Shown here: positions 54,254 through 61,505 of the stretch, in pieces
Numbering within the stretch: position 1 is the stretch's first letter
Layout: each line of letters starts with the position of its first letter
Assembly (NCBI RefSeq): GCF_039523555.1
Contig: NZ_BAAAFN010000004.1
Location: 62,001 to 126,000, forward strand
Direction of reading: 5' to 3'
Source: Castellaniella daejeonensis
GTDB lineage: Bacteria; Pseudomonadota; Gammaproteobacteria; Burkholderiales; Burkholderiaceae_B
DNA: 64,000 bases
Program-made: the position numbers and the translations under genes
The notes under the pieces: generated by a model
Database searches by the model: none
Told to the model about the DNA's origin: nothing
Seen by the model: the letters and a program-made list of their open reading frames with translations, nothing else

Positions 54254-54297
54254 AGGTGTATACGAAAATTAGACCTAGCAAAATAAGGTGTATATGA
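54254..54297. repeat. Two 12-bp direct repeats before the integrase gene
   Basis: AGGTGTATACGA (54254-54265) recurs as AGGTGTATATGA (54286-54297), 32 bases apart (about three helical turns) and with one mismatch. Their site, 38-81 bases before the integrase start, suits integrase arm-type sites or binding sites for an excision/regulatory factor. Confidence 0.5.
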
Positions 54298-54334
54298 TCC
54301 ATCCATCACCCCTTCTTGCCGACCCCGTGACACC

Positions 54335-55531
54335 ATGCTTACAGATGCTCACTGCCGTGCTGCCAAACCGAAGGAGCAGCTCTACCGCCTGAATGACCTT
54401 CGTGGCCTTTACCTTGAAGTGAAGCCCAATGGGGTGAAGGCTTGGCGCTACCGCTTTAAGGTCAACGGCAAGGGCACTTGGTTTGCCCTCGGCGACTACC
54501 CCAGCGTCAGCCTCGCAGAAGCTAGGGATAAGTGCGAAGAGGCACGGAAGCTGGTCAAGCAGGGCATCAACCCCGTTCAGAACAGACAGGTCGAACGGAT
54601 CAAGCGAGAACAGGACTCTGCCAACACGTTCGAGGCCGTGGCGAAAGAATGGCTGGCCTTAAAGGACTGGGAGGAAGTCACCAAACGCCGCAGGCTGGAC
54701 ATGCTGCAACGGGTGGTCTTTCCCTCTATCGGCAAGATGCCCGTGCGGCAAATCACGCCTGCACACGTCCTAGACATCCTCAGCAAGACGGCGAAGCGCG
54801 GTGCGCCGACCGTGGCCGCCGAGGCCAAGCGCACCATGTCCGGCATTTTCGAGCTGGCGGTTGCCACCTTGCGGGCAGATAACGACCCCGTCTGGCCCGT
54901 CCGCAAGGCGTTACCCGCCAACAAGACGCAACACAAGACAGCACTGACCACGGCGCAGATCGGGAAGTTGCTCACGGACTTCGACAACCACCGTTGCGGC
55001 TATCAGGTGAATTTCTGCATCCAATTGATGTGGTGGACGCTCGCTCGCCCAGGCGAGACTGCGGAGGCAGAATGGGCCGAGTTCGATCTCGATAAGGCGC
55101 TATGGTGCATCCCCGCTCGCCGCATGAAGGCTCGACGCGAACACGTGGTGCCGTTGCCACGACAAGCCGTAGAAATGCTGCGTCGATTGCACGCTATCAG
55201 CGGCGACCGGATGCATCTTTTCCCCGGCCGGGATGACCGCAACAAACCGATGTCTGCGCATTCAATCCGGCAGGCGCTCAAAGTGCTTGGCTGGAGCGGC
55301 ACCTACAGCCCGCACGGCACGAGAACGACGGGCAGCACCCGCCTGAATGAAATGGGCTACCGTCCCGACGCCATTGAAGCCCAGCTTGCACACGCCGAGC
55401 CGAATTCTGTGCGCCGGACGTACAACCATGCCACCTATCTCGACGAGAGGCGCGAGATGATGCAGGCGTGGGCGGACAAACTCGAACTCTGGAAGCGGGA
55501 GAGCACAGGTGAAGTCAGTAGAACACAGTGA
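54335..55531 (+). CDS. Tyrosine recombinase (P4-type integrase)
   Basis: This 398-residue site-specific recombinase would insert and excise the island. The N-terminal arm-binding domain (about residues 1-85; LNDLRGLYLEVKPNGVKAWR, ALGDYPSVSLAEARDKCEEA) is typical of P4-like integrases, followed by a core-binding domain (about 95-175). The catalytic domain shows the first Arg in MWWTLARPGETAEAEW (about 235), the second box SPHGTRTTGSTRLNEMGY (about 328-345), the His of QLAHAEPNSVRRTYN and the Tyr nucleophile in NHATYLDER (about 370). All key residues are present, so it should be active. ATG 54335 is used. Confidence 0.92.
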   Translation: MLTDAHCRAAKPKEQLYRLNDLRGLYLEVKPNGVKAWRYRFKVNGKGTWFALGDYPSVSLAEARDKCEEARKLVKQGINPVQNRQVERIKREQDSANTFEAVAKEWLALKDWEEVTKRRRLDMLQRVVFPSIGKMPVRQITPAHVLDILSKTAKRGAPTVAAEAKRTMSGIFELAVATLRADNDPVWPVRKALPANKTQHKTALTTAQIGKLLTDFDNHRCGYQVNFCIQLMWWTLARPGETAEAEWAEFDLDKALWCIPARRMKARREHVVPLPRQAVEMLRRLHAISGDRMHLFPGRDDRNKPMSAHSIRQALKVLGWSGTYSPHGTRTTGSTRLNEMGYRPDAIEAQLAHAEPNSVRRTYNHATYLDERREMMQAWADKLELWKRESTGEVSRTQ

Positions 55532-56210
55532 GTACATGCCCGACACGGAGGTAGGACGCTCCTTATTCAGGGAGCGCCTGATTGCAAAAATTCAGCAACA
55601 TCGCGATTTCAAGGCGCTGCCACAAGAAATTCAGTCGAGCTTCTTTGAGGAGTTAGCTGAACTCACCCTCTTCGGCACCAACAACTGTTCGGTGGAGACA
55701 CATAGCCCTAGGATACGCAAGCTCGAAAAACTGGCCGACAGTTATCGCCGGGTTGCCAATAGCATTGCACTGCTTTCGGAAATAGATGAGCTGCTGCTCG
55801 ATGATGCCTTTCAACATAGCATGTCTTTGCAACAGCAAAAGAAACTGATGCGGCAACTGGTTGCTGAGGTTGATGGTCTGATAGGCGCTATGCGTCAGAC
55901 GCCCTCTGGCACATCTGAGCGGTTTTCACTGCGACTGCAGGGCGCGGGCTTGCTGAAGCAATTGGGCAAGCTGGGGGTGACCTGCAAGATCAACAATGAT
56001 TTTCAAAAAATCGATCAAGATGATGCAGTGCAGCGCGAGAAAAGCGAGGGCGCACAGCGCTTTCTGCCAGATCTTTCGCAGAGCATGACACTTGCCATGC
56101 TCTGCGCGATGCTGGTTCTCTTCAACAATGGTCAGGTCGTCGAATGGAGCTATTGCCGGAGGCTGCTGAAGGAAGGCAAAAAGCATCTTGATTCAGCGAC
56201 AACTGAATGA
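55509..56210 (+). CDS. Hypothetical protein of the island
   Basis: I do not recognise this 233-residue protein. It is largely helical and polar, with a Leu/Gln-rich middle (LEKLADSYRRVANSIALLSE, SLQQQKKLMRQLVAEVDGLI) and one hydrophobic stretch near the C-terminus (SMTLAMLCAMLVLFNNGQVV, about 190-209). No catalytic motif is visible. GTG 55509 overlaps the integrase end; ATG 55536 is the alternative start. Base composition is clearly lower in G+C than core genes. It is the only island gene besides the integrase on the plus strand and converges with the ABC ATPase gene. Confidence 0.65.
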   Translation: MKSVEHSEYMPDTEVGRSLFRERLIAKIQQHRDFKALPQEIQSSFFEELAELTLFGTNNCSVETHSPRIRKLEKLADSYRRVANSIALLSEIDELLLDDAFQHSMSLQQQKKLMRQLVAEVDGLIGAMRQTPSGTSERFSLRLQGAGLLKQLGKLGVTCKINNDFQKIDQDDAVQREKSEGAQRFLPDLSQSMTLAMLCAMLVLFNNGQVVEWSYCRRLLKEGKKHLDSATTE

Positions 56211-56273
56211 ACCACCTCTGTGCCAGCACCCCGTTTACGGCACTTTCCACGCGGGCAAGTCTGTTTAAATCAC

Positions 56274-58220
56274 TCACACAGAACGCGGCCAATCCTCAGG
56301 TACGAGCTTCAGCCCATCGCGCCAGCGTTCGCGAAGCGCTGCCTGGAAACGCACATCGTCGCTGAAGTCTGGGTGATCGGTGATGAGCACTTGGAACTTG
56401 CCTCCTAGTTTCTCCACAACGTCGAAGATCAGGTTGAAGAGGCGCTTAACGGCTTGGCGATCTGCGTCGATCTTTTCCTGCGTTACGCCATTACCGGGCA
56501 ACGTGTCCGGCGAGAAATGTGCCTGCGACAGCTGATCCAGTAGCAGGAATGAGGGCACCGGTCGTCCTCGGCTAGCGAACCAAGTATGCAACGCTAAGTG
56601 TGCGACGATGTGGTAGCCGACGTGATTCTCGCCGCTACCGATCTCGCGCATGGATACCCCCCGCTCAGGTGTGTCGGCCACGATGGTCAGATTGCGTGGA
56701 TCGAGGCGCAGCGGTGAATCTGAGTATTCCAGGTCGATTTGCTTGGCATAGTCAGACAGGTGCCTGTTGACGTTGGACAGGCAGGACTCCAGCCTGGCTT
56801 GGATGGTCTCGGTGCTGACAACCTCATTGAGCTGAGCCTCTTGCTCCCGCAATTCGTCCAGTCGTACTTGCTGCCCACTCACGTCGGGCACCTGCGGGAT
56901 ATTTTCCATGTAGAGGCTAATGCGCCCCAAGACCATGGCACGCCGTGCCTCGGTGTCTGTAGCCAACTGCAGTCGCTGGTTCGAACGTTTAACAGCTGTG
57001 AGCAGGGTGCGGTTGTCGTCGAGGCGGCGCCGTACGTCGGCGAGCTTCTCTTCCACTTCCTGAATTGCTGTCGCGATGCGGGGTGTCGCTGAGTCCATTG
57101 CACCACTACGCTCGCCAATGTAGTCCTGTGCTGCGCGCAGATCGCTGACCGAAGGCACCTGCGACGCCTCAGGCAAGCCTTGCAAGCACAGCGGGCAGGC
57201 GTGTCCTGGCGCATCGTGCTCGAAAATCGTCACTGCTTGGAGTCGAGCAGCGTGCTCGCGGGCCTCAGCGGCGTAGCCTTTGGAATTGCCTTCGAAGCTA
57301 CGAGCTCGCTCCAGAGTTGATTGGAGTGTGCGCTGCTCGCGCACAAGCTCACTGCGCACATCAGAGAGGCGACGGAACTCGACGTCTTCGTCAGCTTCTG
57401 AGGCTGCCGAAGGCACCGGGGTGTTCTGGATTGTGCGTAGAGCCTCGATTTTCTCCTGCCAGGGGGCACTGTCATCGAGCACAGTCAGGCCGACCGCTTT
57501 CGCTTCGGCCAGCAGCGTATCTGCGCGGCTAAGTCCTTCACCACGAATGGCGGTGGCCTCGGCAAGCCTGCGCTCGATCTGCCGAATATCTGCGCGCACG
57601 CGCTTGAGCTCCTGCTGTTTCGCCACGTAGTCTTCGGTGACAGCACCCAGGAAATACGGCAGGGTGTCCTTGATGGCTTGGGCCACGAAACGGTCGCTCG
57701 AACCGTGGAACAAGTGCTTTCGCTGCGCAATTTCGGTCTGCGACTGGAAGCAGAACGTGAGGGCGTGGCTGATCGAGGCGGCCAGCGGATCCCGGCTCTG
57801 ACCTGGCGGTGGTTCGTACAGATAATCGGACATACCAACCCAGGACGCCAAAAGCGCACGCAGGCCGTCACGGTTGGTAGTCTGGCGCAGCACATTGGCT
57901 GCGGGGATCGCCACTGTGTTGTCGGTCTGAACGTAGATCGCCTCGTTGGATTTACCGTCACCATTCGGCAGTTGGCGCGCCACGAAAGCCTGGCCTCGCC
58001 CCGTTTCCAGAAGCAGACCAAACCAGGCAACGTTGCGACGCACCTTGCCTTCCGGTACATCAATCTCTTTCGCTCCTAAGCAGTAGTCGATGATGCCAAG
58101 GATGGCTGACTTGCCCGTGCGTGAGTCACCTGAGATTATGTTGACGCGCCCCGGCTCGAAGGACACCACGCGGTGCCGACCATCATGACTGTAGATGACG
58201 ACTGCGCGAATCTGGATCAT
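56274..58220 (-). CDS. ABC-3C system ATPase (DUF3732 type, Rad50-like)
   Basis: This 648-residue SMC/Rad50-like ATPase matches the DUF3732-type ATPase of predicted ABC three-component (ABC-3C) conflict systems. Walker A is GDSRTGKS (residues 31-38, in RVNIISGDSRTGKSAILGII). Coiled-coil arms (about 205-330 and 360-480) flank a zinc-hook-like CPLC in GHACPLCLQGLP (about 340). The signature-like GSGENHVGYH lies at about 526. Walker B reads SFLLLDQLSQAHFSP (about 557), with Gln where most ABC ATPases have the catalytic Glu. ATG 58220 overlaps the upstream gene stop by four bases. Predicted role: sense damaged or foreign DNA or RNA and license the effector. Confidence 0.82.
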   Translation of the reverse strand: MIQIRAVVIYSHDGRHRVVSFEPGRVNIISGDSRTGKSAILGIIDYCLGAKEIDVPEGKVRRNVAWFGLLLETGRGQAFVARQLPNGDGKSNEAIYVQTDNTVAIPAANVLRQTTNRDGLRALLASWVGMSDYLYEPPPGQSRDPLAASISHALTFCFQSQTEIAQRKHLFHGSSDRFVAQAIKDTLPYFLGAVTEDYVAKQQELKRVRADIRQIERRLAEATAIRGEGLSRADTLLAEAKAVGLTVLDDSAPWQEKIEALRTIQNTPVPSAASEADEDVEFRRLSDVRSELVREQRTLQSTLERARSFEGNSKGYAAEAREHAARLQAVTIFEHDAPGHACPLCLQGLPEASQVPSVSDLRAAQDYIGERSGAMDSATPRIATAIQEVEEKLADVRRRLDDNRTLLTAVKRSNQRLQLATDTEARRAMVLGRISLYMENIPQVPDVSGQQVRLDELREQEAQLNEVVSTETIQARLESCLSNVNRHLSDYAKQIDLEYSDSPLRLDPRNLTIVADTPERGVSMREIGSGENHVGYHIVAHLALHTWFASRGRPVPSFLLLDQLSQAHFSPDTLPGNGVTQEKIDADRQAVKRLFNLIFDVVEKLGGKFQVLITDHPDFSDDVRFQAALRERWRDGLKLVPEDWPRSV

Positions 58221-58732
58221 GTCTTTACTCCCAATAGCGCCAATACGGTCGGGGGTGCCCCCGCCTTGCACAGCCATCGGCCTACGAACGTAGCCTGGCG
58301 CATGCAATCCCTCACGTCCTCGCTCGATGCGCGGAGGTAGGCGTTCATTTTTTTCGCAGAGGTACTTCCAGCTTCGATCCGGTGGCCGTCTAGCGACAGC
58401 AGTCCCTGCTGTGCTCCGAACAGCAGTGCCTCACGCACCGTCTCACGCAGTACGACCACGCCTTTGGCAACAGCTGAACGCTCCAGAGGATGGTCGTTCA
58501 CCCAGGTCGCGAGCGACGAGGTGATCGTGCGCGGCAGTTGGTCACGCGTCTGCCCGCGCAACACCAGGCTGGCGCCCACGAACGCCAGCGCAAGTGGCAA
58601 ACCATCCTCGTTGCTGCCGAGTGCTGTTGCCTCAGTGCGATAGCCACGCGCAAGGTGCCACACGGCAATGGCGCAGAAAGCTGGATTGAGCAAGTTGCGC
58701 TGCTCAATGGTGCGCTCCTGCCAGGCGCTCAT
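58217..58732 (-). CDS. ABC-3C system middle component
   Basis: This 171-residue protein lies between the effector and the ATPase of the ABC-3C system, with four-base overlaps on both sides. It opens with MSAWQERTIEQRNLLNPAFC; a start with NPAFC is what I recall from middle components, small helical proteins thought to bridge ATPase and effector. No catalytic motif is visible. A longer frame (to 58987) runs antisense-like into the effector gene and is not supported; ATG 58732 is the coupled start. Identification rests on size, opening and place. Confidence 0.75.
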   Translation of the reverse strand: MSAWQERTIEQRNLLNPAFCAIAVWHLARGYRTEATALGSNEDGLPLALAFVGASLVLRGQTRDQLPRTITSSLATWVNDHPLERSAVAKGVVVLRETVREALLFGAQQGLLSLDGHRIEAGSTSAKKMNAYLRASSEDVRDCMRQATFVGRWLCKAGAPPTVLALLGVKT

Positions 58733-59943
58733 GTCGCGCCTCCTTCTCCGGCTTCGCCGAAGATGGCCTGTAGCCGGGCCCGGAAGTCGGGGTGCCAGCC
58801 CAAGCGCTGGTCTTCGGCCAGCATGTGCAACGAACCCCGGCAGACCCATGGAACGTTCACACCCGAACGGATCGGCACATGTGCGTCCTCGGCCCATTTC
58901 AGGATGGCGCGTCCCGCCCTGGCCATAACCTCCTCCGATGGGCTGGTGCCGAGCTCGTCGCAGGCCTGAGCGAACTGCAATTCCCACTCGGTATGCAGGC
59001 GCTGGTCGTATTTCTGCAGATCGGCGTCGAACAGCAGGTCGTCGCGGGTCCAGGCCGAGCGCTGCCGGAAGGCTTGCAGGTAGCTCGTGATCGCGTTGCG
59101 GATTCGCAGTTGGCTGCCACCAACCAGCTCCACCTGCTTATAGAAAGGTCGGTTGGCGAATTCCGGCAACTGGTCTAACGCCACCATCAACGCGTCGAGT
59201 TCGCTGTCGATTGGCAGCGAATCAGGCTTCAGCGACTCCTGGATTTCCGTGATCTGGGCATCAATCTCTGCGCGTGGGATGCCGATGCCAGGGTGGACCA
59301 GCTCGTGGAGCACGCGCCTGTACCACCAGCCTTCGAGCATCTGAACGGACTGAGCCTGATGGTGTAGTGAGACATGGTAGAGTTCGGACTGCAGCTGCGC
59401 CTCAATAGCGGCAGCATCGGGCTGGGATGGCACGACATAGACGCGCGCCAGTAGAGCCTCTCTCTCAACCTCATCCAGGCCTAGAAAAGCTTCAAAGGCG
59501 TCCTTAAGTTCGTTGTTGGTCGAACTCGTGGCGGCGTGTTTGAGCCGCTTAGCGGCTTCGGCCACATCGCGTCCCGCTTCCTCAACGCACAGCGCAGCGC
59601 AAGCACTGCCTGCGGGGGCATCCGCCGTCGAGATCAAGAAGCGCGCTGTCTCGGGTGGGATCTCTCCGCTGGCCAGACCGACGAGCCAGATCCGCAAGGT
59701 TTTCCACACCTCGGGGCTGAGGTCGGTCAGGTTGGCCGCCGCGTTGAGCGAGTGTTTGGTTTGCAGCACGGCATCTGGCTGACCACCGACTTCGAAGCTC
59801 ACATCGTCTAGCGTTTCGATGCTGACAGTGAAGTCGCTGGTGCGGCTGCGGCGGATAGCCCAGAGCAAGCCCAGCCGAACTTGGTAGAGATAGCCCACCA
59901 TCGAGCCTGCTGCGCCGAAGGTGGAAATACTGGGAGGATTCAT
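58729..59943 (-). CDS. ABC-3C system effector with nuclease-like N-terminus
   Basis: This 404-residue protein is the probable effector. The N-terminal 90 residues look like a PD-(D/E)xK nuclease of the Cap4/DUF4297 sort: GSMVGYLYQVRLGLLWAI (about 13-30), an acidic block SIETLDDVSF (about 41-50) and AVLQTKHSLN with the Q-x-K (61-63), followed by LSPEVWKTLRIWLVG. The rest (about 100-404) is a helical C-terminal domain of the type found in ABC-3C third components, probably binding its partners. ATG 59943 overlaps the upstream AlbA_2 stop (ATGA) and has GGAAG nine bases before it; ATG 59949 is also in frame. Cleavage activity is inferred. Confidence 0.78.
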   Translation of the reverse strand: MNPPSISTFGAAGSMVGYLYQVRLGLLWAIRRSRTSDFTVSIETLDDVSFEVGGQPDAVLQTKHSLNAAANLTDLSPEVWKTLRIWLVGLASGEIPPETARFLISTADAPAGSACAALCVEEAGRDVAEAAKRLKHAATSSTNNELKDAFEAFLGLDEVEREALLARVYVVPSQPDAAAIEAQLQSELYHVSLHHQAQSVQMLEGWWYRRVLHELVHPGIGIPRAEIDAQITEIQESLKPDSLPIDSELDALMVALDQLPEFANRPFYKQVELVGGSQLRIRNAITSYLQAFRQRSAWTRDDLLFDADLQKYDQRLHTEWELQFAQACDELGTSPSEEVMARAGRAILKWAEDAHVPIRSGVNVPWVCRGSLHMLAEDQRLGWHPDFRARLQAIFGEAGEGGAT

Positions 59944-61505
59944 GGGCATTTGCTTCCGGGATGCGCATCCAGCCAACGTTGCCCAAGGCGAGTCCGCCGG
60001 TAACGCTGCTTGCTGCTTCGGGGCGCATCAGGCAGGGTCATCTCAATCACCTTCGCGATCAGTGCTGGTTTCAAATACGCAGTGCGAAAGTGTTCTTCGC
60101 CCTTGAGGCCAAGAGCTGACTGGATTTGCTGCCGAGACATCTCGCCGTCCACGGCGCGCAACAGACGTTCAACTTCCCCTGTGACTTCCCCTGTGACTTC
60201 CCCTGTGACTTCCCCTGTGACTTCCCCCCCACCAACGGTAGGAACAAGCGACAAGGGATGGCGCGGCAGACGAATCACGAACGAGAGGCGGTCGTCGTCC
60301 GTCTCGAACAATGGCGCGGGCGAACCGTTGACTGCCATTTCCTTCAGAATTTTCGGGATGCCGGTGGAGCGCCCTTCGGTCATATCCAGTTCTTTCAGGA
60401 ACTCCCCGATGCGCCGATTGCGATAGCGGCGGCTGACTGCCCGCCCAGACTGAAAGTCCTCCAGCCGGATCGACCGATCCGGGCCTGGGAAGCTCAAGAT
60501 GACCAGCTCTTCGTTGCTGATGCGCACCTCGATGGGCTCGCGCTCCTCGTAAGAACGGTGATACACCGCGTTGACCAAGGCTTCCTCGATGGCTGCGTAG
60601 GGAAAGTTCCAGACCCGCGTGGCTTCGGCCCGGTCGGGATGCTTGATGACCGTCTCGCGCAAGAAGTTGCGCTGAATGTAGCTCAATGCCTCGCGCGTCA
60701 TCCGCGCCAGCGGACCCTTGAAGATCTTTTCCTCGAAGCGATCCCCGCCCGCGCCTTCGGGAAACCAGACCACATCAATCTGCACGCCGGGGAAGAAGCG
60801 CTCTGGTGTTTCATTGAAAAACAGCAAGCCCACGTTCTTGGGCCACGGTGATTCGGTGGGGCCACCTGCTACGTTCATCTGCCGCGCCAAGGCTTCGACC
60901 GACAGGCCCAGCGCATCAACCGCCAGTTCGCTACCCACCTCCTGCAAGAAGGCCTGCATCAAAGGTTTGGACAAATCATCGATCCGTGCCGACTGGTTGT
61001 AGCGGTCGTCGAATGGCACCTTGGCTGCGAGGCTCAACAACTCCTGCTCGGTATCGCCCTTGGCCTCGACCGTACTGCTGTAGCGCCGGATGTAAAAGCG
61101 CCAGGTCTTCTTGTTGGCAGTGACGGCTTCCGGCGCTTTGTAGGGCCGGGTTTGCCCGCCCGGTGCCCATAGCACGATCAACTTGCGGTCTTCGACTTCC
61201 TCGATGCTCAACACCGGAAAGTACGGCGGCTGGATCAACTGGCAGTGGGCCAGCAGTTCCCGCTGGATTTTGTCGAGCTGGTTATCGGCCAGCCCCACGG
61301 GTGGAAACACTGGCTGGCCATTGGCATCGCAATCCTGCCCGATCACCACATAACCGCCGCCGAGGTTTTCGAAGTCGTTGGCAAAGGCGCACACGGTGCG
61401 GATGATTGGGTCAGGATTCCACCCGGCCTTGTACTCGATGCGCTCGCCCTCGACGGTGCGCTGGCGCAGCAGATCAGTGAGGTTGATGGGAAGCTTGGTG
61501 CTCAT
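59940..61505 (-). CDS. AlbA_2/Schlafen-type ATP-binding protein
   Basis: This 521-residue protein has an N-terminal AlbA_2 (Schlafen-like) domain (about residues 10-130: TVEGERIEYKAGW with E24-Y-K26, FANDFENLGGGYVVIGQD), a middle helical region and a GHKL-type ATP-binding domain (about 300-420: YAAIEEALVNAVYHRSYEER, EGRSTGIPKILKEMAVNG). Near the C-terminus, five GEVT units (about 425-446) come from a 12-bp tandem repeat, before a winged-helix-like end. Proteins of this kind occur beside type I restriction genes. It overlaps the OLD-like gene before it and the effector after it by four bases each. Its biochemical role is not known. Confidence 0.83.
   Translation of the reverse strand: MSTKLPINLTDLLRQRTVEGERIEYKAGWNPDPIIRTVCAFANDFENLGGGYVVIGQDCDANGQPVFPPVGLADNQLDKIQRELLAHCQLIQPPYFPVLSIEEVEDRKLIVLWAPGGQTRPYKAPEAVTANKKTWRFYIRRYSSTVEAKGDTEQELLSLAAKVPFDDRYNQSARIDDLSKPLMQAFLQEVGSELAVDALGLSVEALARQMNVAGGPTESPWPKNVGLLFFNETPERFFPGVQIDVVWFPEGAGGDRFEEKIFKGPLARMTREALSYIQRNFLRETVIKHPDRAEATRVWNFPYAAIEEALVNAVYHRSYEEREPIEVRISNEELVILSFPGPDRSIRLEDFQSGRAVSRRYRNRRIGEFLKELDMTEGRSTGIPKILKEMAVNGSPAPLFETDDDRLSFVIRLPRHPLSLVPTVGGGEVTGEVTGEVTGEVTGEVERLLRAVDGEMSRQQIQSALGLKGEEHFRTAYLKPALIAKVIEMTLPDAPRSSKQRYRRTRLGQRWLDAHPGSKCP
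60169..60228. repeat. 12-bp tandem repeat inside the AlbA_2 gene
   Basis: The unit GTGACTTCCCCT (plus strand) is repeated head-to-tail at 60181-60192, 60193-60204 and 60205-60216, with variant copies before (60169-60180) and after (60217-60228). It keeps the frame and encodes repeated Gly-Glu-Val-Thr on the minus strand. Copy number could change by slippage without breaking the gene. Confidence 0.9.

Noticed and set aside
60169..60228. Tandem repeats considered as a CRISPR array.
   Set aside because: The units are 12 bases with no spacers and lie in frame inside a protein gene; no CRISPR array is seen in the window.
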